DNA of 11,489 nt from Pseudomonadota bacterium. GTDB taxonomy: Bacteria > Pseudomonadota > Gammaproteobacteria > Burkholderiales > Burkholderiaceae_C. The DNA lies in assembly GCA_023435325.1 (NCBI GenBank), contig JAEYRT010000306.1, positions 1-11,489 of the forward strand, in the 5' to 3' direction. A model generated the notes under the pieces. That model searched no databases. It saw nothing but the letters and a program-made list of their open reading frames with translations, and was not told the DNA's origin. The translations under genes and the position numbers were made by a program. Each line of letters begins with the position of its first letter. Positions within the stretch are counted from its first letter, which is position 1. Positions 1 through 5,428 of the stretch are shown one piece after another.

Positions 1-293
1 GCTTGGCAGCGCCAAAAGCGTGCTGTGCAAAATAGAAAAGTTAGAGGCCGCGCACGGGATAAAAGCCTGCATACCGATGTAGTGCATGCTCCAGATACCG
101 CCACCGAGCAGCACACTGCCTGTGGCCGACAATGTGCGCTGCAAGCTACCCGGCAGTGCAATTCTGGCCTGGCGCGCGTGCAGCAATGCACCGCCAACAT
201 GACAGTGGCCAGTGCAACCACCACAGAGACCGTGACCAAGCACGGACCCATCCATGCCCATTGCATGGGGATGTAGACAGTGTCATTCGACAT
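1..293 (-). pseudogene. MHYT-domain membrane sensor, N-terminal part, apparently frameshifted and cut by the window edge
   Basis: From ATG at 293 the minus strand reads MSNDTVYIPMQWAWMGPC followed by a hydrophobic stretch (LVTVSVVVALATVMLAV) like the first membrane helix of MHYT proteins. This frame then turns into Cys/Arg-rich nonsense near 190-175. In another frame, from about 198 to 1, the sequence continues with RQARIALPGSLQRTLSATG, then VLLGGGIWSMHYIGMQAF; the MHYIGM core lies at 87-70. That is the hallmark of the MHYT domain, a predicted metal- or gas-sensing membrane module often fused to GGDEF/EAL or histidine kinase domains. The two frames differ by 2 nt, so one base lost or two gained in about 170-200 would explain it. 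The frame holding MHYIGM has a stop at 285-283, and its own upstream residues (Gly/Cys/His-rich) do not look like a membrane helix. The output domain lies outside the window. The MHYT identification is solid; a real pseudogene versus a sequencing error cannot be decided here. Confidence 0.6.
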
Positions 294-330
294 AAAACGT
301 CCACATAGGGGATGCAGTGAGCTAGTGTTG

Positions 331-346
331 CAGGCAATATTGCCTG
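331..346. promoter_or_regulatory. Perfect 16-bp palindrome, candidate operator
   Basis: CAGGCAATATTGCCTG is its own reverse complement. It sits 38 bp before the MHYT-gene start codon at 293, within a 223-bp divergent intergenic region. A dyad of this size at this distance suits a dimeric repressor site. It could also fold as a weak 6-bp hairpin with an ATAT loop; the T-run on the plus strand (351-355) begins 4 nt after it. No regulator can be named from the sequence. Confidence 0.35.
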
Positions 347-483
347 AGATGTTTTTAGAAGCAGGATGAAACCTACAGTCTTGCCAAAATTTGACAAACT
401 GTGCCCCGCGCGCAGCGCTCCAAAGTCACATACATAGCGACAGCACATGGCAAAGATAGCAACTATTAAATTCTGAATTTAAT

Positions 484-498
484 TGATATTGACTATCA
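484..498. promoter_or_regulatory. Fur-box-like operator upstream of the DUF2061 gene
   Basis: TGATATTGACTATCA matches the 7-1-7 Fur consensus TGATAATnATTATCA at 12 of the 14 specified positions. It ends 18 bp before the ATG at 517 and covers a possible -10 element, TATCAT, at 494-499, where a repressor would block transcription. A second small dyad, AAATTCTGAATTT (6-1-6), lies next to it at 468-480. The surrounding 460-506 is AT-rich, as promoters are in a GC-rich genome. Shifted copies 6 bp to either side match poorly, so only one 7-1-7 unit is convincing. The motif match is seen; control by Fur is inferred. Confidence 0.5.
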
Positions 499-516
499 TT
501 CATTCACCTTCTCGAA

Positions 517-1008
517 ATGAATGTCATGGCCTCTTTGCAATTACTGGTTCGCAAAAACGAAACCGCACTGATCAAAACGTCTTGCTATTACGTGATCCAC
601 ATCCTGGTGGCGGCGTGCGTGACGTTTGCGGTCACGGGTGACTGGATGGCGGCGCTCACGTTGAGTCTGCTCGAACCCAGCATTCAGGCCGTGGCGTATT
701 TCCTGCACGAAAAGGCATGGGCGCGCGTGCGCCAGTTGCGTTATCGCACTTTGGCGAAAACCATGACGTATTACGTCATGCATCTGGTGGTGGCCGCGAG
801 TGTGGCCTATGCAGTGACGGGCGACTTGGTGGCCGCGCTGACCTTGAGCCTGCTGGAACCCACGATGCAGATGCTGACGTTTTATCTGCATGAAAGATTC
901 TGGGAGCGCAAAGCCCGGCGCTGCAGACATGCCAGCGGCATGGGCGGCACGGCGACCATGAACGCCACTCCCTCGTCTGCAGGCCAACTCAAGCTGCAAG
1001 CCTCTTGA
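517..1008 (+). CDS. Small integral membrane protein with two tandem DUF2061 repeats
   Basis: The 163-residue protein is built from two copies of a DUF2061-like unit at about residues 20-70 and 81-131. I count 31 identities in 51 aligned positions. Each copy runs KT..YYV.H, a hydrophobic helix ending AVTGD, then AALTLSLLEP, a second hydrophobic stretch and LHE..W.R. This predicts four membrane segments in two hairpins, followed by a basic and then Ser/Ala-rich tail (residues 132-163). DUF2061 is a family of predicted membrane proteins of unknown function; single-unit members are common, so this is an internal duplication or fusion. It resembles the PACE/BTP efflux family in layout but lacks the motifs I know from AceI. 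ATG at 517 gives the longest frame, and a second in-frame ATG lies at 526; neither has a clear Shine-Dalgarno sequence. A Fur-like site lies just upstream, which hints at a role under iron limitation. Family assignment is fairly safe; function is unknown. Confidence 0.85.
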   Translation: MNVMASLQLLVRKNETALIKTSCYYVIHILVAACVTFAVTGDWMAALTLSLLEPSIQAVAYFLHEKAWARVRQLRYRTLAKTMTYYVMHLVVAASVAYAVTGDLVAALTLSLLEPTMQMLTFYLHERFWERKARRCRHASGMGGTATMNATPSSAGQLKLQAS

Positions 1009-1041
1009 TCCACACGGTGCATTGCCACCCAAGGAACTGTC

Positions 1042-1122
1042 ATGCCATCTTCTCAGCACGTTACGCCTTTTGCCTCCTGGCTGCTGCAGCGATTGGCAGC
1101 CATGGCGCAATGCCATGGCTGA
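1042..1122 (+). other. Possible 26-residue small ORF
   Basis: An ATG at 1042 preceded by AAGGAA (1031-1036) opens a frame reading MPSSQHVTPFASWLLQRLAA, then MAQCHG and a stop at 1120-1122. The ribosome binding site is reasonable, but the peptide has no recognised family, and its 3' end coincides with a perfect hairpin, so it may be chance. It lies 33 bp after the DUF2061 gene. Confidence 0.15.
1097..1121. repeat. Perfect 10-bp inverted repeat with 5-nt loop
   Basis: CAGCCATGGC at 1097-1106 pairs exactly with GCCATGGCTG at 1112-1121 around the loop GCAAT. It lies 88 bp after the DUF2061 stop codon. There is no T-run on the plus strand after it (GAAAACATAG follows), so it is not a standard intrinsic terminator, though it could protect the 3' end of the transcript. 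Confidence 0.5.
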
Positions 1123-1125
1123 AAA

Positions 1126-1160
1126 CATAGCTGCAAACGCTTGCTAGACAAGCTTTTCAA
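1126..1160. repeat. Imperfect dyad resembling a degenerate intergenic repeat
   Basis: CATAGCTGCAAA followed by an imperfect stem, AAACGCTTG (1135-1143), loop CTAGA, CAAGCTTTT (1149-1157), with one mismatched pair. From memory, short elements of the type ATAGCTGC...GCGCTTG...CAAGCGC...AGCTAT are scattered in intergenic regions of Comamonadaceae, and this looks like a decayed copy. The first 12 bases recur at 2313-2324 on the other side of the receptor gene. The membership is a guess without a genome search. Confidence 0.3.
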
Positions 1161-1207
1161 ATACAAAACACATTGAAATCATTGCTACATCAGCGTTGAT
1201 AGCTCAT

Positions 1208-1240
1208 AAAAAAATCCCCCAGCCACACGGCATGGGGGAT
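1208..1240 (-). terminator. Intrinsic terminator of the Bug receptor gene
   Basis: Read on the minus strand, the stem ATCCCCCA / TGGGGGAT (8 bp) continues inward as GCC/GGC around a short loop with one bulged base, and is followed by seven T residues (1214-1208). It lies about 40 nt after the receptor stop codon at 1282-1284, in the right orientation. Confidence 0.85.
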
Positions 1241-1250
1241 GGCTGCAGCG

Positions 1251-1275
1251 GCGGGCAGGCCTTGCCCGCAAGGCC
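1251..1275 (-). repeat. Two overlapping, mutually exclusive hairpins
   Basis: GCGGGCA (1251-1257) pairs with TGCCCGC (1263-1269), while GGCCTTG (1258-1264) pairs with CAAGGCC (1269-1275). The two 7-bp stems share bases, so only one can form. They sit between the receptor stop codon and its terminator. They probably add stability to the transcript 3' end; a switching role is speculative. Confidence 0.4.
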
Positions 1276-1281
1276 CACCGC

Positions 1282-2271
1282 TCAGTCGAGCGTGATGTTC
1301 GCCGTCTTGACCACGTCACGCCACTTGGTGACTTCGGCGTTCAGGAAATCCGCCGACTTCTTGGGGTCCCAGCCATAAGGCAGCACCCCCACCGAGTCCA
1401 GCTTGTCCTTCACATCCTGCTGGGGCAGGATCTTGGCGATCTCTGCTTGCAGCTTCTCGATGATGGGCTTGGGTGTACCCGCAGGCACGGCTGCCATGAA
1501 CCATGCATCGGCAGTAAAGCCCTTCAGGCCCGCCTCATCCATGGTGGGCACATCGGGCATGGCGGGCAGACGGCTGTCGTGGGCCACGGCCAGGGCGCGC
1601 AGATTGCCAGCCTTCAGCTGCGAATTGATGGTCACTGCCGTCAGAAAACCGAAGTCGGTTTCGTTCGACACCAGCGACACCACGGAAGGCGCACTGCCCT
1701 TGTAAGGCACGTGGGTCACCTTCACACCGGCCTGGATGGCGTACAGCTCACCGCCCATGTGGTTGGGGCCACCTGTACCCGATGAGGGGTAGTTCAACTT
1801 CGAAGGCTGGGCCTTGGCCGCGGCAGTCAAATCCGCCAGCGATTGAAGCGGGCTGTTGTGGCCCACCGTCAGCACCAAGGGACTGCGGCCCACCAGGCTC
1901 ACCACCTCCAGATCCTTCAGCGGGTTGTAAGGCAGCTTGGGATAGAGGCTGGGCGAAATCGCCAGACCGCCCACGTCGCCGAGCACCACGGTGTAGCCAT
2001 CAGGAGCTGCCTTGGCGGTGCGGTCCACGCCAATCGTGCCATTGGCACCGGGCTTGTTTTCCACCACCACGGTGGCGTTCAGGTTCTCGCCCAGCTTCTG
2101 GGCCAGCAGACGGCCCAGGATGTCCGTGGAGCCGCCGGCGGAATAAGGAATCACCAGGGTAATGGGCTTGCTCGGATACGCATCCGCAGCATGGGCCGTG
2201 CCCAGCAGGGAAGCGGCTGCCAGACTTGCGGCACCCCAGACAGACGCAGAAACGAAGGAACGGCGATTCAT
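1282..2271 (-). CDS. Tripartite tricarboxylate transporter (Bug family) periplasmic substrate-binding receptor
   Basis: The 329-residue protein has a secretion signal beginning MNRRSF, with a hydrophobic core and likely cleavage at AHA|AD (residues 28/29). The RRSF is Tat-like, but a Sec signal is possible. The mature part shows the Bug (TctC) pattern in order: YPSKPITLVIPYSAGGSTDILGR (residues 32-54, in two conserved blocks), VVENKPGANGTIG (69-81), YPSSGTGGPNHMGGE (161-175) and VTHVPYKGSAP (185-195). Such receptors bind carboxylates or aromatic acids in the periplasm; the ligand cannot be told from sequence. Length is usual for the family. The start at 2271 is supported by AGGA about 7 nt upstream on the minus strand. 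No tctA/tctB membrane subunits are adjacent, so it is an orphan receptor, as is common in Comamonadaceae and Bordetella. It is divergent from maeB and has its own terminator at 1208-1240. Confidence 0.93.
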   Translation of the reverse strand: MNRRSFVSASVWGAASLAAASLLGTAHAADAYPSKPITLVIPYSAGGSTDILGRLLAQKLGENLNATVVVENKPGANGTIGVDRTAKAAPDGYTVVLGDVGGLAISPSLYPKLPYNPLKDLEVVSLVGRSPLVLTVGHNSPLQSLADLTAAAKAQPSKLNYPSSGTGGPNHMGGELYAIQAGVKVTHVPYKGSAPSVVSLVSNETDFGFLTAVTINSQLKAGNLRALAVAHDSRLPAMPDVPTMDEAGLKGFTADAWFMAAVPAGTPKPIIEKLQAEIAKILPQQDVKDKLDSVGVLPYGWDPKKSADFLNAEVTKWRDVVKTANITLD

Positions 2272-2496
2272 TAGATTTCCTAATCAGTGGTTAGCAATAT
2301 TGATTCGGAAAGCATAGCTGCAAATTCGCGCCATGCCTGGCGTCAGGCTGTCTGTTTGCTGAATTTCCAGAAAATGTGAGCGCAAAGGGGCATGCCGATT
2401 GGGCATGTCTGGGTTACAGGTGTTTGACCGTTCACCCTCCAAGCGAATGCCGCACTTTTTATAGCAAACACCTACAATGGTCCGTGAAAAATCTGT

Positions 2497-2535
2497 GATT
2501 GCACACGCACTTAGAAGCACCAAATCAGTGCAATC
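2497..2535. promoter_or_regulatory. Inverted repeat in the maeB upstream region, candidate operator
   Basis: The region 2272-2574 between the divergent receptor gene and maeB has no gene. Within it GATTGCAC (2497-2504) and GTGCAATC (2528-2535) form an exact 8-bp inverted repeat with a 23-bp spacer. The 7-mer CGCACTT occurs three times on the plus strand (2451-2457, 2506-2512, 2535-2541). A possible -10, TACAAT, lies at 2473-2478, but I find no good -35 for it. The half-site TGTGATTGCAC looks partly CRP-like, yet its second half does not fit. A regulator-binding region is plausible; none is identified. Confidence 0.3.
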
Positions 2536-2574
2536 GCACTTGCTAATTTTTTGCGTCCTGGGAGACGAGACGAC

Positions 2575-4884
2575 ATGCCCGAGAACACCACCCCTGCCTT
2601 GCCTGACAAACGCGCCCTGCTGCGCCAGTCCGCTCTGGAGTACCACGAGTTTCCCAAGCCCGGCAAGGTGGCCATTGCTGCCACCAAGCCCATGGCCAAC
2701 CAGCACGACCTGGCCCTGGCCTACTCGCCCGGCGTGGCGGCCCCTTGCGAGGAAATCGTCAAGGACCCCACCGCAGCGTTCAAATACACCAGCCGCGGCA
2801 ATCTGGTGGCGGTGATCTCGAACGGTACCGCCGTGCTGGGCCTGGGCGACATTGGCGCGCTGGCTTCCAAGCCTGTCATGGAGGGCAAGGGCGTACTGTT
2901 CAAGAAATTCGCTGGCGTCGATGTGTTCGACATCGAAATCGACGAAAAAGACCCGCAAAAGCTGGTCGATGTGATCGCCGCTCTGGAGCCGACCTTCGGC
3001 GCCATCAATCTCGAAGACATCAAGGCACCCGAGTGCTTCTTTGTCGAGCGCGAGCTGCGCAAGCGCATGAACATTCCGGTCTTTCACGACGACCAGCATG
3101 GCACGGCCATCACCGTAGCGGCAGCCATGGTCAATGCACTGAAGGTTGCGGGCAAGAAGATCGAAGAGATCAAGCTGGTGGCTTCGGGCGCGGGTGCTGC
3201 TGCCCTGGCCTGCCTGAACCTGCTGCTGGAAATCGGCCTGAAGCGCGAAAACGTCTTCGTGACGGACATCGCCGGCGTGGTCTACGAAGGCCGTACCGAG
3301 CTGATGGACGAGGACAAGGCCAAGTTCGCACAAAAGACCGATCTGCGCACACTGGGCCAGGTGATCGAAGGCGCCGACGCGTTTCTGGGCCTGTCGGCAG
3401 GCAATGTGCTGAAAAAGGACATGGTCGCCAAGATGGCCGCCAAGCCCATCATCTTTGCTTTGGCCAACCCCAATCCGGAAATCATGCCGGAGGACGTGAA
3501 AGCCGTGCGTGACGACGCCATCATCGCCACCGGCCGCACGGACTACCCCAACCAGGTCAACAACGTTCTGTGCTTCCCCTACATCTTCCGTGGGGCCCTG
3601 GATTGCGGCGCGACCACCATCACCACCGAGATGGAAATTGCTGCCGTGCATGCGATTGCGGCACTGGCAGAAGCCGAGCAGTCCGAAGAAGTGGCGGCCG
3701 CTTATGTCGGCCAACCCCTGAGCTTCGGTCCGGAATACCTGATTCCCAAACCGTTTGACCCACGCCTGATGCTCATCGTGGCACCGGCAGTGGCGGAAGC
3801 GGCGGCCCAGTGCGGCGTGGCCTTGCGCCCCATCCAGGACATGGATGCCTACCGCGAGCACCTGAAGACTTTCGTCTATGCCTCCGGCACGGTGATGAAG
3901 CCCATCTTCATGGCCGCCAAAAAGGCCACCAAGAAGCGCGTGGCCTACTCCGAAGGCGAGGAAGAGCGCGTGTTGCGTGCAGCACAGATCGTGGTGGACG
4001 AGCGCATTGCCCGCCCGACACTGATTGGCCGCCCTGCCATCATTGCCCAGCGCATCGAGAAGTTTGGTTTGCGCCTGGAACAGGGCCGCGACTATGACGT
4101 GGTCAACGTGGAAGACGATCCCCGCTACCGCGACTTCTGGCAGACCTACCACCGCATGACCGAGCGTAAGGGCATCACCGCCCCGATCGCCAAGATCGAA
4201 ATGCGCCGCCGCCTGACGCTGATCGGCTCCATGCTGCTGCACAAGGGCGAGGTCGACGGGCTCATCTGCGGCACTTGGCATAACACCCAGCTGCACCTGA
4301 ACTACATTGACCAGGTGATCGGCAAGAAAGCGGGAGCCACCACCTACGCCTGCATGAACGGCCTGATGCTGCCCGACCGCCAGGTGTTCCTGGTGGATAC
4401 GCATGTGAACTACGATCCGACAGCCGATGAACTGGCCGAGATCACCATGATGGCGGCCGAAGAAATGATGCGTTTTGGCCTCAAGCCCAAGGCGGCGCTG
4501 CTGAGCCACTCCAACTTTGGTTCCAGCAACCAGCCCAGCGCCGTCAAGATGCGCCAGACCCTGGAGCTGCTGCGCCTGCGTGCACCCTGGCTGGAGGTGG
4601 ATGGCGAGATGCACGGCGACGTGGCGCTGGACGCAGCCTCGCGCGGCAAACTGATGCCCAACAGCACCCTCAGCGGTGAAGCCAATTTGCTGGTGCTGCC
4701 CAATATCGACGCCGCCAACATCTCCTACAACCTGCTCAAGGAAGCGGCGGGCGGTGGCATTGCGATTGGTCCCGTGCTGCTCGGTGCCAGCCAGCCCGTG
4801 CATGTGCTGACGCCCAGCACAACCGTACGTCGGATTGTGAACATGACGGCGCTCACTGTGGCAGATGCCAACGTCGCACGCTGA
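2575..4884 (+). CDS. maeB: NADP-dependent malic enzyme with C-terminal phosphotransacetylase-like domain
   Basis: The 769-residue protein (E. coli MaeB has about 759) decarboxylates malate to pyruvate and CO2 with reduction of NADP, in the cytoplasm, supplying pyruvate and NADPH. The N-terminal malic domain carries YSPGVA (residues 50-55), the metal-binding block FHDDQHGTAIT (about 170-180), the nucleotide-binding GAGAAA (about 205-210), ANPNPE (about 297-302) and RTDYPNQVNN (about 321-330). From about residue 435 to the end follows a phosphotransacetylase-like domain (SEGEEERVLRAA). In known MaeB proteins this domain is regulatory and senses acetyl-CoA rather than having transferase activity. 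ATG at 2575 is preferred, with GGGAG about 10 nt upstream; an in-frame TTG at 2551 would add eight residues encoded by the ribosome-binding region itself. The gene stands alone, with a divergent neighbour and a strong terminator just after it. The family assignment is secure. Confidence 0.97.
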   Translation: MPENTTPALPDKRALLRQSALEYHEFPKPGKVAIAATKPMANQHDLALAYSPGVAAPCEEIVKDPTAAFKYTSRGNLVAVISNGTAVLGLGDIGALASKPVMEGKGVLFKKFAGVDVFDIEIDEKDPQKLVDVIAALEPTFGAINLEDIKAPECFFVERELRKRMNIPVFHDDQHGTAITVAAAMVNALKVAGKKIEEIKLVASGAGAAALACLNLLLEIGLKRENVFVTDIAGVVYEGRTELMDEDKAKFAQKTDLRTLGQVIEGADAFLGLSAGNVLKKDMVAKMAAKPIIFALANPNPEIMPEDVKAVRDDAIIATGRTDYPNQVNNVLCFPYIFRGALDCGATTITTEMEIAAVHAIAALAEAEQSEEVAAAYVGQPLSFGPEYLIPKPFDPRLMLIVAPAVAEAAAQCGVALRPIQDMDAYREHLKTFVYASGTVMKPIFMAAKKATKKRVAYSEGEEERVLRAAQIVVDERIARPTLIGRPAIIAQRIEKFGLRLEQGRDYDVVNVEDDPRYRDFWQTYHRMTERKGITAPIAKIEMRRRLTLIGSMLLHKGEVDGLICGTWHNTQLHLNYIDQVIGKKAGATTYACMNGLMLPDRQVFLVDTHVNYDPTADELAEITMMAAEEMMRFGLKPKAALLSHSNFGSSNQPSAVKMRQTLELLRLRAPWLEVDGEMHGDVALDAASRGKLMPNSTLSGEANLLVLPNIDAANISYNLLKEAAGGGIAIGPVLLGASQPVHVLTPSTTVRRIVNMTALTVADANVAR

Positions 4885-4903
4885 ACCAACCGTTCATGCC
4901 GTG

Positions 4904-4940
4904 AAAAGGGCTGACCACTGACGCTGGTCAGCCCTTTTTT
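4904..4940 (+). terminator. Intrinsic terminator of maeB
   Basis: AAAAGGGCTGACCA (4904-4917) pairs perfectly over 14 bp with TGGTCAGCCCTTTT (4925-4938) around the loop CTGACGC, and six T residues (4935-4940) follow the GC part. It starts 20 nt after the maeB stop codon and separates maeB from the ribonuclease gene. Confidence 0.95.
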
Positions 4941-5020
4941 CTTGCAATTTGCAGGGGGCTGCGTCACACTTGCAGGTCGAATTTCTGGAGTGAGCCAGAG
5001 ATCCTGAAAGGTGCTGCGTC

Positions 5021-5428
5021 ATGCTGAATACGGTCGTTGACCATGTGTTGCGAACCGTTGGGGAATTTGCTGTTGCCGCGATGTTGGTCGTGGCTCCGTC
5101 TGCCGTTCAGGCGCGTGGGACTTTGCCACAAGAGCAGCCCACCACCGTGGCTCTGGCAGAGCTGCCCTCCCAGGCACGCACCACCTATCGCCTGATCCTC
5201 AAGGGAGGGCCTTTTCCCTACGACAAGGACGGCACAGTGTTCGGCAACCGTGAGCGTTTGCTGCCCGCGAAAAAACGTGGGTATTACCGCGAATACACGG
5301 TCAAGACGCCCTGGGCCAGAGATCGTGGGGCAAGGCGGATCGTGTGTGGTGGCCATCCACCGACACAGCCAGACATTTGTTACTACACCAGCGACCACTA
5401 CAACAGTTTTCGGAAGATCATGCCATGA
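5021..5428 (+). CDS. Secreted guanyl-specific ribonuclease, RNase Sa/barnase family (RNase N1/T1 fold)
   Basis: The 135-residue precursor has a hydrophobic stretch at residues 16-29 and probable signal cleavage at AVQA|RG (31/32). The mature domain resembles Streptomyces RNase Sa closely: LPSQA, GGPFPYDKDGTVFGNRE (62-78), GYYREYTV (87-94), RDRGARRIVCG (100-110) and YYTSDHYNSF (121-130). Glu91, Arg102, Arg106 and His126 line up with the RNase Sa catalytic residues Glu54, Arg65, Arg69 and His85, so the enzyme should be active. It would cut RNA after guanosine outside the cytoplasm. RNase Sa's terminal disulfide cysteines are missing; instead Cys109 and Cys120 flank a short insertion and could pair. 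The ATG at 5021 has AAAGG about 9 nt upstream. Its stop codon overlaps the start of the inhibitor gene (ATGA, 5425-5428). Biological role (nutrient scavenging or competition) is not shown by the sequence. Confidence 0.93.
   Translation: MLNTVVDHVLRTVGEFAVAAMLVVAPSAVQARGTLPQEQPTTVALAELPSQARTTYRLILKGGPFPYDKDGTVFGNRERLLPAKKRGYYREYTVKTPWARDRGARRIVCGGHPPTQPDICYYTSDHYNSFRKIMP

Noticed and set aside
25..276. 83-codon plus-strand open frame at the left edge
   Set aside because: The opposite strand encodes the MHYT motif and a membrane helix, so this frame is its shadow.
391..396. Perfect TTGACA -35 hexamer in the intergenic region
   Set aside because: No acceptable -10 lies 16-18 bp downstream on the plus strand (the region is GC-rich there), so it does not make a promoter by itself.
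517..1008. Assignment of the tandem-repeat membrane protein to the PACE (BTP) efflux family
   Set aside because: It has the same layout of two paired helices, but the conserved residues seen (AVTGD, LSLLEP, LHE..W) fit DUF2061 and not the AceI-type motifs.
541..1128. 195-codon minus-strand open frame opposite the DUF2061 gene
   Set aside because: The plus-strand frame has clear membrane repeats and family motifs; the minus frame is Arg/His/Gln-rich and resembles nothing.
2493..2508. CRP-like half-site TGTGA upstream of maeB
   Set aside because: The second half (TCACA) is missing at the required 6-bp spacing.
2551..2574. Upstream TTG start for maeB adding eight residues
   Set aside because: Those codons are the ribosome-binding region GGGAGACGAG; ATG at 2575 gives a normal MaeB N-terminus.
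2284..4803. Very long (839-codon) open frame on the minus strand opposite maeB
   Set aside because: It is antisense to a well-conserved enzyme. The translation is His/Gln/Gly-rich with no recognisable family, as expected for the complementary frame of GC-rich codons.
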